The notes: generated from the sequence alone by a model not told the origin. A stretch of DNA of 64,000 nt from Hemileia vastatrix (GCA_030280995.1 JASXTE010000015.1:24918501-24982500); one strand, 5' to 3'; numbered from the stretch's first letter, positions 34,534-47,441 are shown. Translations and numbers: made by a program.

Positions 34534-35739
34534 TGTCAGCCAGGCTAACTCAGGAGCCCAGTAATTTATATAATAAATTACTGCAATCACATAAAGGAAA
34601 AACATTATTTAATTACAAAAAATTATTAAAATAAAATTATAAATATTTTATGAATAAATAAAATAATTACTATACTTAATTTTATTATTAAATAAATTTT
34701 ATTACATAAGCAAATATTATATTCTATAATATCATGGCCCACTTTGTATGTATATAAATTAATTATTTAAAATTATATTATAAGTGTAAATTTAACTTAC
34801 ACTGTAATTACAATTTCAATAATAAAATTTATATAAATTAAATACAACTTATCATATAATACTATCCATAAATCTTGGGCGCTTCCTTGACCCTTGATTG
34901 TGTCACTAAAATTACTAAATTAATTAAAAAAATTTATTTAATATGATTAAATTTATTTTCTCATTTTAAATAAGTTACTTTATTAAATTAATTAGTTGTT
35001 TCAATTAATTTAATAATTAAATTACTTGAAATAGTTAAAATAATTAAATTACCTTTACTTATACTGAATTAAGATTATTTAAAAGCGTAAAAATTATTCC
35101 TTTTATTTTAATTAAACCTTTTTTAGCTATTTTCATTCCTTCTCTAGATTTCTTTCTCATAGTAATCATTTTCCTTACTAATGTAGTTATTTGTTATAGT
35201 AATTCTATTCTTTTTTAGAAATTTCTGATGGGAAAAAATAGTTGCTTAATCACTGGTTTATTTTTATTGTTTTTAATTAAATTCTTTTAATTACTTATTT
35301 CACATTATTTTACTCTTTTGGAATTACTATTTGAACGCTCCAGAAGGTCCTCTTGCCTATAAAAGGGCTTTGGAAACCTCTCTGGTAGCTCATTACTTAT
35401 TATACACTCACTTACATATATTTTAAATATACTACCTTTATTTATTATTTTTATTAGTACTACATTTCTAATTAAAATACTGTATAAATAATTATAGGTT
35501 GCTTTAAGTTTAATAATAACTATCATTGATTGCCGCGCTTTGAATAAAACTACTAGTTACAATATATTACAATTTAAATAAATACTTATAATTTGTCAAA
35601 GTCTCCAAATTTACTTTGTTGCTCCCCTCTTTTAAAATTACTCTTATTATTGGTTTACATTAGCCTATTCCATTATTTTATCCCCCTTCCATCTATTTCC
35701 CTTCTTCTTCTTCTCTTCCTTCTAGACAACCGGCCGATA
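34534..35739 (+). repeat. 3' LTR of element A
   Basis: 1,206 bp, near-identical to the 5' LTR with scattered substitutions. Ends CCGGCCGATA before GTATT. Confidence 0.9.
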
Positions 35740-35744
35740 GTATT

Positions 35745-36189
35745 GTTCGAGGATTTGGTTGACCCTTTTTGTTTGCCCATAAGTTTCAGGATGATAGGCT
35801 GTGGAGAGATTCCTTGTGATATTGAGTTGTCGACAAAATTGAGTCCAGAATGTGGATAAAAACAATGAGCCTCTATCTGAAATAATATCATTAGGTAAGC
35901 CATATTTGGAAAATACATATTCTAGAAACAATTTCGACAAATCTTCTGCTGTAGCAGTAGTAGTGGTTTTAATGAAAATAGAAATTTTTGAAAATCTATC
36001 TACTATTACTAATATAGCATCAAAATTATTAGAAAGAGGAAGTTGAGAAATAAAATCCATTGATAAAGATTCCCAAGGTTTAGAGGGAATAGGAAGTGGT
36101 TGAAGCAACCCATGCTTCTGGTGACTGGGAGCCTTATTCCTATTACATTTGTAACAAGATCTTATATAGGCCTTGATTTCTCTGGTCAT
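35745..36189 (-). pseudogene. G1 integrase, N-terminal zinc finger and catalytic core
   Basis: Minus strand: CYKCNRNKAPSH (second half of the HHCC finger), SMDFISQLP (first Asp), IISDRGSLF (second Asp), then YHPETYGQTKRVNQ. In active chromovirus integrases the last motif carries the catalytic Glu (GQTER), so here it is replaced by Lys. Element A interrupts the frame just after NQILEQY. Dead by both counts. Confidence 0.85.
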
Positions 36190-36352
36190 TCCTGGCCAGA
36201 AGAAATCCCTTGCTATTAACTGGTAGGTCTTATCAACCCCAAAATGACCAGCTAATGGAGAATCATGTTGACTATTGAAAATCCATAATTTTATTTCATT
36301 GTTGTTGGGTATGACTACTCTACCTTCAAAAACTAATGGACCTGATTCAATA

Positions 36353-37240
36353 CTAAATCTTTTGGCCCCTTGCTTTGAGAGTTTTTTTTTCTTTTAACCC
36401 TAAACAATAATTGTCCTTCAACTGAGCTTTGAGGATGTTGGATAGTGGATTTTTAAAAGATTGAATCGTCATTGAATTAAGTTGATGAGTTGTTAACATT
36501 GATTCGTTGAAGATTGATTTCACATTTGCTGGGTTTTTGTCAGCAAATGCGTTCCCCCGCTGTGGGTAAAATTTGTTCCAATGTGACAGGATATCTGGGA
36601 AAATACAGTTCTTACCTGGGCGATAGGAAATAGAAAAAGGAAATTCAGACAGAAATTCAGCCCACCTGGCCTGAGGCCTGGTTAACACTTTGGAAGACAT
36701 AAAGTATTTCAAAGCATTATGGTCAGTCAGTATTTGAAAAGGACTATCTAGGCTGAGAAGAAAAGAGCGCCAATTTTTTAAGACAATGAATGATAGCTAA
36801 AAGCTCTTTTTTATGAATTTCATAATTTAATTCTGCCGCAATGAGTTTGCGTGACTCAAAGCAACAGGATGAAACAATTTTGTTTCAGGATTGAATTGAG
36901 AGATGACCCCTGCAATAGCATAATTGCTAGCGTCTGTCTCAACTATTGTCGAAGCAGAAGGATCAAAGTGACAAAGAATTGGAGCTGTGGTGAACACAGT
37001 CTTTAATGCTTTGAATTCCTTTTGTGATGTAGAAGTAAAAACAAAAGGAATATCTTTTCTATGAAGAGAAGTAATATTGGAAATAGTTTTAGAGTAATAT
37101 TTAATAAATCTTCTATAGAAATTGGCAAAACCCAAAAATCCTTGGAGGGACTTAACAGTTTTGGGCTCAGGCCATTCCAGGGCTTTTTGGACCTTTTTGT
37201 TGTCCATGACTAAACCATCAGTGGACAACGTAAACCCCAA
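36353..37240 (-). pseudogene. G1 RNase H and connection domains
   Basis: Minus strand in two frames (37240-36827 and 36712-36353). FLGFANFYRRFI connection motif, then VETDASNYAIAGVISQ (RNase H first Asp), then RWAEFLSEFPFSISYRPGKN (end of RNase H). A frameshift near 36770-36830 separates them. Confidence 0.85.
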
Positions 37241-37285
37241 AAAATCAATAGATTTAAGATGGAATTTTCATTTATTGTTCTTGGC

Positions 37286-37860
37286 TTAGAGACCCTGATC
37301 CCAAAGGCAATTTAGAACCTGTCGAACATGATGGATATGTTTATAAAGTGTCTTTGAGAAAATTAAAATATTGTCTAAATAGACAAAAGCATCTTGAAAG
37401 ATGTCATTAACAAATGTTTGAAAAGTAGATGGTGCATTACACAATCCAAAAGGCATAACTAAATATTCAAAACTACCAAATCTAGTGCGTATTGCAGTCA
37501 GTGGTTCATGACCTTTCGCAATGCAAATAAGATTATAAGCGCCTCTAAGATCAATTTTAGAGAAGAAATTAGCACCATTGAAAAGGGTAAGAAGCAATGA
37601 CATAGGGGGAACAGGATATGCATTCTTCTTAGTGACTGTGTTGAGCTTTCTATAGTCAACACACAACATAAGGCTACCATCATTTTTCTTTACAAAAAGA
37701 ACAGGGGAGCTGGTTGGAGATTTACTGGCTCTGATGAAACATTTGGCTACATTCTCTGAAATGTAGTCTTGAAGAACTTGAGATTTTTCCTTCAACAAAG
37801 AATAGACAGGACCTATTAACTCTATTTGATGGTCGTAGGGTCAATGAGGTGGTAACTTAT
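37286..37860 (-). pseudogene. G1 reverse transcriptase
   Basis: Minus strand: SPVLFVKKNDGSLMLCVDYR, then FSKIDLRGAYN, LVMPFGLCNAPSTFQ, and the catalytic box as YLDNILIFS. The usual motif is YLDD, so the second metal-binding Asp is Asn. The upstream part has stops. Between this and the protease lies element B. Confidence 0.88.
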
Positions 37861-37930
37861 TGGCCTTGCAGATTGAAAAAACATCAAGGAAATTGTGATA
37901 GATTTCCGGTAGAGTTGATTTTGTCATTCT

Positions 37931-39107
37931 TGTCAGCCTAAATATCCTTAGGACTGAGTATTTCTTATGCTTAAAATAAGATAACCTTAAGTAGATTAAG
38001 CTTATATCTTAAAAATAAGGTTAAAATAATAATATATATTATTTTATTATATATATATATAATTATTATTCTATTATATAGTTTATAATAGTTTAAATAG
38101 CTTATCCATGGCCTAATAATACTTATTAAGGTGTTAATGGAGTCATAATATACTTATCTTAAGTGATATGAAGTAATTATTGACATACATAAGCTTATAT
38201 GTATACATAAATCTCATATTCAGTGAAATATGCAGTATATTATGTATATTTAGGTATATAAGTGGGTTTTAGCCCCTTAATAGCCTATAACCTTTGTTTT
38301 TCTGCTTATTTTAGGTCATATGGACGAAATCAGTGGACTCATAACGCCTACAGAAGCATAGACACCTATATCAGGCGCATACACCCAGTTTGGACAACTA
38401 AAATTACTTCCTTGGATGGTTATTCACGGATTTATGGGTTGGAAGGATTTTTCTGGGTTAATGTGGATGCTTGGGGATGTTATTGGGGGCTTGGACATTT
38501 TATTTGTTTCCTTTATATGCTTTTGGTTTCATTAAATCTCTTTTTGATTATTTATTTTACCTGTTTCTTTATGGTATCCGCTTTTATCTGGGTTTTCTAT
38601 TTATGGTATGACTCTGTGTTATTATTAATAGTGATGGAGGGTCCTTACTGGAGGTCTGGGTGTTGAAACTGCTTGAAGTGGACGCCATGGGGAGGTGATG
38701 AGCCCTCACAGTGCTGTAATTGCCGGGGATAGCAGTGACATCATCTGGATTGAAGGTTTGTGCACTCCAGTGGATTTGGGTATAAGTAAGAAGGGATTTT
38801 GACGGTTTATTATCATCATTAAATTACTAAAATTCAAACAAACACTACAATACAATTATTAGCATTCAGAAATATATTATAAAGCCCTTATAAATTGATA
38901 TTATCTTTATAAAAGCTATAACTATATTTTATTCTTCTATTTTCCACCACTAGCACGCATTTAAATCCAAGTATTGTGAGTTTTATTTGAGTATAACTAT
39001 TCTATTAGTCTTCCCCAGAGGTTTAATCACTAAATCATTTATTAATAAGTAGTAGGACCATAAAATAACACTATTATATCATACTTATATACTAGACTTT
39101 ACTGACA
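37931..39107 (+). repeat. 5' LTR of element B
   Basis: TATA box TAGGTATATAAGTGGG at 38251-38266. Contains a 134-codon frame (38262-38666, opening on GTG, hydrophobic) that is also open in the 3' LTR. It lacks an ATG and I do not call it a gene. Ends ACTGACA. Confidence 0.9.
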
Positions 39108-39110
39108 ATT

Positions 39111-39703
39111 GGGGGTCTTTCCTTATATTTTACTTATTATTTAGTATAAACCTTGGGATGTGAATTTTACCTTAGTACAGCTCAAAATTAACCAAATATT
39201 TGGGTCTGCTGCATATTAGTGGGTCATCATAACTTATTGATTGCGGAAAAGAACCCTTAAAATAATTGTACTAATTTTTTATCATAAAAATTAGATATTT
39301 ACAGTAGTAACTGTACCCAATATAAACCCAATTTCACTTGGTATTTGGACACCAATATAACACCCAATTAAATTGGTATTTGGCTAAAGCTTGGTAAGCT
39401 AATTATTCACCCTTACAGAGGTCTAGTTAAACTTATTATTATATTTTTAACAGATTTTTTCGAATTTTTCTTACATTTTATTTAAATAAATAAAGATATA
39501 AATTCAGGGTAAGCTCCATTGCTTTTTTATTAGTAATATAATTGCTAATATCTTTTGTCTACTAATTCCATAGAGTTTTTTCCTTTTGTAGACGTAAAAT
39601 ATTGTCATTCTGAACAATATGAGTGCTCCCCAGGACAGTGTAAGTGAACAGCCTGCTTATAATACCAGGTCTAAAGCTAACAAAAACTTTCCAGGACATC
39701 ACC
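39111..39703 (+). other. element B leader region
   Basis: From the LTR end (followed by ATTGGGGGTCTTTCC, matching ATTGAGGGCCTTTCC after the A LTR, so a conserved primer-binding or packaging candidate) to ORF1. A short frame from ATG 39619 (MSAPQDSVSEQPAYNTRSKA) resembles retroelement gag N-termini but stops at TGA 39754. Confidence 0.55.
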
Positions 39704-40165
39704 ATGGAGGGACAACAGTACCCCCAGCCAGAAAGCATGAGTATAGAGGAAAATGACGCCCTCTTAAAAAAGATAACTATAAAAAAGACATCTCCTCCTC
39801 TTCAGGATCAACTGTCCCACCTGGCCAAACAGGTTCTGAAGTTAGAGGAATCAAAATCTCTCATGTTCAAAGAAGTAGAGCAGTTGCAAAACAATTGCAA
39901 GGTAGGGTTTCAGCAGATGAATCAGGCAGTGGCAGAATTAAAGGGAGGCCAGCTCAGTCAATCAAATCAGCAACCCCCTACCCAAGGAGGGTCCACTCAC
40001 TCCCAGGAGAAAATACTGGTAGACAAATGGAAATGGGACTGGTTTCACCAACAGTGGACGAGCCACAGTTGCAACAGGGATCCACCCCCTCATCTGACTT
40101 CCTCAGCTCACCCTTACAAGGGAAAAAAGCGCCAAAAATCAGGACTGGAAACCATCCCTTGGTAA
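39704..40165 (+). CDS. element B ORF1, coiled-coil protein overlapping gag-pol
   Basis: 153 codons from ATG 39704 (context CACCATGG). The middle is a coiled coil (LQDQLSHLAKQVLKLEESKS ... FKEVEQLQNN), then a Gln/Ser-rich stretch, KWKWDWF, and a basic C-terminus ending PW before TAA. Element A has a homologous frame at the same place, in the same +1 relation to its gag-pol frame, with the same WKWD and PW-stop. That conservation argues for coding. The heptamer GGGAAAA (40120-40126, phased G GGA AAA) fits a -1 ribosomal slip into the long frame. The true N-terminus is uncertain. Function unknown; possibly a capsid or nucleic-acid-binding part. Confidence 0.65.
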   Translation: MEGQQYPQPESMSIEENDALLKKITIKKTSPPLQDQLSHLAKQVLKLEESKSLMFKEVEQLQNNCKVGFQQMNQAVAELKGGQLSQSNQQPPTQGGSTHSQEKILVDKWKWDWFHQQWTSHSCNRDPPPHLTSSAHPYKGKKRQKSGLETIPW

Positions 40166-43100
40166 GTAACTTACCCTCTCAGATTAGACATAATACTGAT
40201 AATTACAATATAGGTAATTCTATTGATGTTAAATATGTACAAAAAATAGAGGAGGATTTAAGAAATTTAGGTTTTAGAGTAGATACACCTGACTTGTCTT
40301 TTGTCCATAATAACAGTACTATATACAATGATAATATAGTTAATCCTCAGTTGCAACCACCTACTAGTGAGATGAGAAGTTCACAGGAGAGTGAGAGAAT
40401 TGAAAAGGAGGATATGGAATATTTTAACAATAATCCAACTGTCCATAGAATTGTTTCAGCATTGTGGAATAGAATGACTGATTGTGAGGAACAGACAGTT
40501 AAGCTCACTAGTGATACAATTTCATCCTTGACATTGAACATTTCTCAATTAGCAACAGGTAATAAAGAATTAGAGAAAGAACATTTGTCTCTAACTCTTA
40601 AATATGATTCATTGAATAATAAATATAATGACCTTTCAAACAAATTTTGTGAGTTAGAAAAATTATATGAAACACATTTATTAAAAACTGAATCAAGAAC
40701 AAAGTTATCTTTTGCCCAGACAAATCAAAGTGTCTCTGAGTTGCTACAAAGATTAACTAAAGTTGAGATTGAAACAGCCAATCTACTGATGAACCAGGAT
40801 AATCATAAGTATAATCAATATAATAATAATCCTTTCATTGGCAAAAGTGAATCTCATTCCTTCCCTGTACCACCACAATTAAAACCATCTGGTGATAGTG
40901 TCAAATCTGAAAATGTAAGTCACAAATCCGTGCAGGAAGAAATACAAGACCATTTATCAAAAGTGAATGAGTTGTTGAATTTACCTAAGATTAGTGAGAT
41001 AAAATCCAATCAGAAGAACTGGCCTAAGATAGACCAGTACCCAACTTATGATGGGGAAGCCAGCTCTGATTGGCAACATTTTATTCAAAGAATTGACAAC
41101 TTGAAATTCTCATATAAGTTACCAGATGAAGAGATAACATCAAAATTAATTTCTTTATTTAAGGATGTTGCTTTATTATGGTTTGAAGCTGTCTTAAGTG
41201 AGGTTAGAGCCTACTCTTGGGCTGAATGGAAACAACTTATTGAAAAACAATTTGGAGGTTCTAAATTCAGGCTTACTCAGCAGAGACTTTATGAGAAGAC
41301 TAGGTATAATCCGTTGAATGGTGACAAACCTATGGTATTTTTAATGAATTTAAACAAAATATTAAAAGCCATTGAGCCTCATATGGATTTTAACTTATGG
41401 AAAGATAAGATAATATACAAATTACCTATATCTGTCAGAGACATTGTTGTAGCTAGAACATTAAATGTTACTGAATATTCTGACTTTATTAATATTTTCA
41501 ATGAAATATTATTAAACCATAAGTATGAATCAAGGTATTCCACTTATAAGCAAAATGTTGAACCTGTAAAAACTCAGAATTCAAAAACACTTCAGGAGAA
41601 GCAGAAAAAACCTACTGCACCTGTAGTACCTAAAAAGTATGAAACAAATACTTGTTATAAGTGTAACAAACCTTGGGTCAAAGGTCAAAAATGTGAGAAA
41701 AACATAAATATTGTTGAAAATCAACGTGAATCTGAAACTGAAACTGAAAAAAGTAAAGAATCAAGTGATTATGACAGCAATATCTCATATAGTGATGAAA
41801 ATGAAGTCTGTATGTTGGAAGATGATTTGTCCATCTTTGAAAATCCAATAATAAATATGGACTCAAATGAATCATTAATGAATTTTGAGGATGCTGAAAT
41901 CATTAAGGATATACAAGCTGATAACTTTAGAATGACACCTATCACGGTTCCAGCTATCATTTCTGGTGAAAATGTTAATATAGTATTGGACACAGGAGCT
42001 TCTGGTTCAGTTGTTTCCACTAATACATTACAGAAAATTGATAGTGAATATAAGTTTAAGCTTGAACCACTTCAGAATAAAAATTGGAGAGGTTTTGGAT
42101 CAGTACTACACCCCATTGGTAAATACAAAGCTGCTGTTTTCTTTAAACACCAACATGGTTATGTAAGGGTAACTTGTGACTTTGTAGTAATGGATAATAC
42201 TAGTTGTAGTAACTGTTTTATCATTGGAAATGATATTCTGACTAAATTTGGTGTAAAATTAGACCCTGCTAATAACAATTTTACAATTGGCATGAATGGT
42301 AAAAGGAAATTTAAAATAAATTCTTTTAACACAGTCTTACACATTGAGTCAGTTACAAATTCCCCATCTAAAGGAAGAGAATCCAATGAGATGGAACTTC
42401 TGGAAACAGAAATTTCAAAAGCATCATTTGGCACTCAGATAAGTGAAACTGAGAAAGATAATATTTTGGAATTAATTAAAGCTTTTCCAATGGCTTTTGC
42501 ACATGGTACAAATGAACTTGGCCTTGTAAAAGATCATGAAATGAAAATTAGTTTAACCTGTGATATGGATAATATTCCTGCTAGTCTTAAAAAGAAACCA
42601 TACCCTGCTTCACCAATGAAGAGGAAAGACATAGAGGATAATATTAAGATGTTATTAAAAATGAACATTCTTGAGAAGGTTGAAACTACACCAAAATATT
42701 GTGTAATATCACCAGTGCTAATTTCTTATGAACAAGATAAAGCAAGACTGTGCGGTGATTATAGAGCATTAAATACATTTACAGTAGATGATATTTATCC
42801 CTTTCCAAGGATTGCCTCTATACATGCTACCCTTAAAGGTGCTAAATATATAAGTTGCCTAGATGGAAATAAAGGGTACCATCAAATTCCTGTTGAAAAG
42901 AATTCACAGAACTTTTTGTTGATAACAACACACATGGGAATTTATAAGTATGTCAGAATGCCATTTGGACCAAAAAATGCTCCATCAGTATTTCAGAAGT
43001 TAATGGATATAACATTCCATAATGAAATGATTGAGGGATGGTTAATGGTATATATTGATGACATCATAGTGTTCTCTAAAACTTTTGATGAACACTTAAT

Positions 43101-45486
43101 CCATTTAAGGAAAGTATTTCAGAAAATGGATGAAATAAAAATGACCCTTGCATTGAAAAAATGTAAATTTGGGTTTGAATCTTTAAAAGTGCTTGGTCAT
43201 ATTGTATCTGGCTTACAAATATGTGTAGACCAAAATAAAGTGGCTGCAATAAAGAATATTGGCATTCCTCAAAATGTGAAGGATGTACAATCTTTTCTTG
43301 GAATGTGTGGTTATTATAGAAAATATATAAAAAACTACCAATCAATTGCTGCACCACTGACCACACTGATAAAGAAATCAGAAGCTTTCATTTGGAATAA
43401 TGAAAGACAACAAGCTTTTAATAAGTTGAAAGAATGTTTAATGACAGCTCCTATCTTGGGATTACCAGATTTCCAATTACCTTTTGTATTATATACAGAT
43501 GCAAGTTTTATTGGACTGGGTGCTGCTTTGAATCAAAAACAACTTATTGAAGGTAAAATGTCAGAAGTAGTAATCTGCTATATTTCACGTACTCTGAGAA
43601 GTGGTGAATTGAAATATGGTGCTACTCAACTTGAATGTTTGGCAGTAGTATGGGCTCTTGAAAAGCTACATTATTACCTTGAAGACCAAAAATTTGAGTT
43701 AATCACTGACTGTAGTGCAGTTAAGTCACTCTTAAACATGAAAACTCCTAATAGACACATGTTTAGATGGCAATTAGCTGTACAAGAATACAGAGGACGG
43801 ATGACTATTACACATAGAGCAGGAACCTTGCACTCTAATGTAGATCTGTTATCTAGAGTACCTCTGCCTAATAATGATGATAATCCTGCTTAAGTTCCTG
43901 AGTCAGAGATTATTAACATTTATGGCATTTATATTGTAGATCTTGAGGATGAATTTATGCAATCAATTCTTGATAATTATAATTCAGATCCTGACTTAAG
44001 TAAATTAACTACAATATTAAATGATCCATCTAATGCTTCAATGAATGTTTTAATAAAAACATTACCAATTAAGTATAAAGAGGCATTAGAAAAATGAAAA
44101 TTTTCCATTGAGGATGGTTTTATATATTACAGGAAAAAATTAAGTAATGTAATTGTAATTCCCCCTTCAATGAAGGAGTTAATGTTAAGTATATGTCATG
44201 ATGATATATTAGCAGGTCATTTTGACTACCATAAAACATTAACCAGAGTAAAAAACACAGCTTGGTGGATTAACATGTCTGAGGATGTTCAGAAATATGT
44301 TGAAACATGTGATTCTTGTCAAAAATCTAAAAGATTAACAGGAAAAAGAGCTGGTTTATTACAACAAATTGAGCAACCAAAAGATCCATGGGAAATCATT
44401 AACATGGACTTTGTAACAGGTTTGCCAATAGCAGGGCATAAGAGTTATAACTCCTGCTGGGTAATTGTAGATAGATTTACAAAGATGTGTAAATTTATTC
44501 CTACCCACAAAGAGGTTTCTGCAAAGGACTTAGCTTTTTTATGGTGGACACAAATGTTAAATACAGCAGGTTTCCCCAAAGCAATAGTTTCTGACAGAGA
44601 TCCTAAATTTACTTCTGAGTTCTGGACGTCACTTATGGATGTTTCAGGGTGTCAATTAAAACTTTCTACAGCACACCATCCACAAACTGATGGGCTAGCA
44701 GAAAGAATGATACAAACCTTAGAAGATATGATAAGAAGATACTGTGCTTTTGGTCTTAATTTTAAAGACAATGAAAAATTCACGCATGATTGGGTAACAC
44801 TTATCCCAGGTTTAGAATTTGCATATAATAGTACAGTACATTCTGTGACTGGCAAAAAGCCATTTGAGTTATGTTTGGGTTATGTACCTAATACCCCTGC
44901 TAAAACTCTTAATAAGTTACCTAGATTGGATATTCATCCAGGTACTAAATCTTTTCTTCAAATGCAGGAATTATGCAGAAAACATGCTCAAGAATGTATA
45001 AATAAGGCTTTTGAGTATGAAAAGAAAAGATGGGATAAAGCCCATAAAGAACAAATGTTCAAAGAGGGTGATGAAGTCCTTATTTCAACGCTACATTTCA
45101 ATTTAAATGGTAATGTTAAATTGAAGGATCCATTCATTGGACCATTTTTAGTTAAAAAGATGGTTGGTAATAATGCTGTTGAGGTTATTCTATATGCACC
45201 TTATGATAGAAAACATCCAGTATTTCCTATTTCTCTTATAAAACCATACCATTCTAATAATAGTTCTCTATTTCCAAGAAGATCAGGAAGGCATAAACAG
45301 CAACCTGAAGAAATAGTGGAAAAGGCAGAAATTGAAAAGATACTTAAAAAGAGACACCTTACTAAAGAAAAGGGAGTTGAGTATCTATTAAGATTTAAAA
45401 ATAAATCAAGTGAATATGACCAGTGGATTCCAGAAAATGAAATCTCTGATCTTAAAAATCTCTTGAAAAAATTTAAATCTAAATAA
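39757..45486 (+). pseudogene. element B gag-pol polyprotein with two nonsense codons
   Basis: One frame, open 39757-43890, then TAA 43891-43893, open to TGA 44095-44097, then open to 45486. Domains: helical gag region; retrotransposon gag domain from KNWPKIDQYPTYDG (~41015); zinc knuckle CYKCNKPWVKGQKC (~41650), where the usual His is Gln (His is present in A); protease IVLDTGASGSVVS (~41980); RT with YIDDIIVFS (~43050); RNase H YTDASFIGLGAAL (~43495); integrase finger (HDDILAGHF ... CDSCQKSK), MDFVTGLP, SDRDPKF, HHPQTDGLAERM; and a chromodomain-like tail (EYLLRFKNKSSEYDQWIP). All visible catalytic residues are present. It may be expressed through readthrough, or may simply be a recently killed copy. 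Confidence 0.9.
40120..40126 (+). promoter_or_regulatory. candidate -1 ribosomal frameshift heptamer
   Basis: G GGA AAA in the ORF1 phase, 14 codons before the ORF1 stop. A slip of -1 enters the gag-pol frame. Element A has G GGG GGC (27518-27524) at the aligned codon. Sequence evidence only. Confidence 0.45.
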
Positions 45487-45602
45487 TACTGTTCATTCAG
45501 TATATGTATTATAAAAATTATTTTTTTATTTTATTATTTCACTCCTTAGTTTTAATTAAAATGTCTTAACATTTTTTTTATTGTTTTTTTGGGGTGAGGG
45601 AG

Positions 45603-46775
45603 TGTCAGCCTAAATATCCTTAGGACTGAGTATTTCTTATGCTTAAAATAAGATAACCTTAACTAGATTAAGCTTATATCTTAAAAATAAGGTTAAAATA
45701 ATAATATATATTATTTTATTATATATATATATAATTATTATTCTATTATATAGTTTATAATAGTTTAAATAGCTTATCCATGGCCTAATAATACTTATTA
45801 AGGTGTTAATGGAGTCATAATATACTTATCTTAAGTGATATGAAGTAATTATTGACATACATAAGCTTATATGTATACATAAATCTCATATTCAGTGAAA
45901 TATGCAGTATATTATGTATATTTAGGTATATAAGTGGGTTTTAGCCCCTTAATAGCCTATAACCTTTGTTTTTCTGCTTATTTTAGGTCATATGGACGAA
46001 ATCAGTGGACTCACAACGCCTACAGAAGCATAGACACCTATATCAGGCGCATACACCCAGTTTGGACAACTAAAATTACTTCCTTGGATGGTTATTCACG
46101 GATTTATGGGTTGGAAGGATTTTTCTGGGTTAATGTGGATGCTTGGGGATGTTATTGGGGGCTTGGACATTTTATTTGTTTCCTTTATATGCTTTTAGTT
46201 TCATTAAATCTCTTTTTGATTATTTATTTTACCTGTTTCTTTATGGTATCCGCTTTTATCTGGGTTTTCTATTTATGGTATGACTCTGTGTTATTATTAA
46301 TAGTGATGGAGGGTCCTTACTGGAGGTCTGGGTGTTGAAACTGCTTGAAGTGGACGCCATGGGGAGGTGATGAGCCCTCACAGTGCTGTAATTGCCGGGG
46401 ATAGCAGTGACATCATCTGGATTGAAGGTCTGTGCACTCCAGTGGATTTGGGTATAAGAAGGGATTTTGACGGTTTATTATCATCATTAAATTACTAAAA
46501 TTCAAACAAACACTACAATACAATTATTAGCATTCAGAAATATATTATAAAGCCCTTATAAATTGATATTATCTTTATAAAAGCTATAACTATATTTTAT
46601 TCTTCTATTTTCCACCACTAGCACGCATTTAAATCCAAGTATTGTGAGTTTTATTTGAGTATAACTATTCTATTAGTCTTCCCCTGAGGTTTAATCACTA
46701 AATCATTTATTAATAAGTAGTAGGACCATAAAATAACACTATTATATCATACTTATATACTAGAATATACTGACA
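45603..46775 (+). repeat. 3' LTR of element B
   Basis: 1,173 bp, nearly identical to the 5' LTR. Preceded by T-rich sequence and GGGGTGAGGGAG, a candidate polypurine tract that element A also has (GAGTGAGGGAG). Confidence 0.9.
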
Positions 46776-46901
46776 ATTCTCATCTTCTTCAAGAGAATCT
46801 GTTGACGGAAGACCAGAATTGAGAGAGCGTAATTTGACTACTTTGAGGTAATTTAAATCCTCTTCGAGTGAAGTGATCAAGCTAAAAGGGTTAGTCAATT
46901 G

Positions 46902-47441
46902 CTAATTTAGAGAAAGATCAGATGCTTGCAAGTCATCTGGAAGAGATTTGTCATCTAGCAGGACATTTTCAGGCGGTTTGTTTAACTCCCTATTGACCTG
47001 CATTGAAGAATCAGAAATATACTTAGCGCGTGGGGTGATCAATCCTTGTGACCAATAAATTTCAGGATTCCAATGCTTTAAAAGGTCATGGCGAAGAATA
47101 GTATTGTCCATTCTTGGGGCTTCCAAGACTGATAATTCCCACTCGAAGGGGGGAAAATTTGGAAAGTTGAAAACCCATAAAACTTTCTTACTTACCCAAT
47201 ATTTGGATTCCTCTGATTCGACCAAATAAATTGGAGTTTGGTCGATATCTGTAAATGTCAGCTTTAACTTCTTGGCAAAAGATAAACTGACAAAAGAAAT
47301 TGAAGCTCCAGAGTCTATGAGACAACTGAAGGGGGTATCCTCCTTAAAAAGAATAAATCTCAAGCGGTTTAAGGAAACTCTAGTCCTTAAGACATGGAGT
47401 TTATGTGCACTGGGATAGATAAGATAGTTTGCTTTGCACAC
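46902..47441 (-). pseudogene. G1 aspartic protease
   Basis: Minus strand, 179 codons, containing CLIDSGASISFVS, the DSG active-site motif of retroviral-type proteases, then strand-rich sequence ending in DDLQASDLSLN. It cuts the Gag-Pol precursor in active elements. The frame is open, but it is separated from gag by stops and from RT by element B. Confidence 0.8.

Larger units (their letters stand above)
25061..35739 (+). mobile_element. Ty3/Gypsy element A (TGTCAGCC family), inserted in G1 integrase
   Basis: LTRs 25061-26266 and 34534-35739 (1,206 bp each) with GTATT duplications at 25056-25060 and 35740-35744. Removing it rejoins the G1 integrase frame. The duplications show that the LTR ends in CCGATA, not in a canonical CA. 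Internal part: ORF1 remnant, gag-pol, chromodomain, then a GTGAGGGAGTGTCAGCC junction shared with B. It carries solo LTR S2 and two tandem duplications. Older than B, judging from its many stops and more LTR differences. Confidence 0.9.
37931..46775 (+). mobile_element. Ty3/Gypsy element B (TGTCAGCC family), nearly intact
   Basis: LTRs 37931-39107 (1,177 bp) and 45603-46775 (1,173 bp), flanked by ATTCT at 37926-37930 and 46776-46780. By eye the LTRs differ by about seven substitutions and one 4 bp indel (TATAAGTAAG versus TATAAG), so the insertion is young. Internal genes: ORF1, then one long frame with gag, protease, RT, RNase H, integrase and chromodomain, broken only by TAA 43891 and TGA 44095. 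Inserted in G1 between protease and RT. Confidence 0.92.

Noticed and set aside
38262..38666. 134-codon hydrophobic frame inside both LTRs of element B (also 45934-46338)
   Set aside because: It opens on GTG with no ATG. It is identical in both LTRs only because the LTRs are nearly identical, and no related LTR has it. It overlaps the TATA/transcription start region.
39619..39756. Short frame MSAPQDSVSEQPAYNTRSKA as a separate gene
   Set aside because: It looks like a retroelement gag N-terminus but stops after 45 codons. It is more likely the original N-terminus of ORF1 or gag separated by a frameshift than an independent gene.
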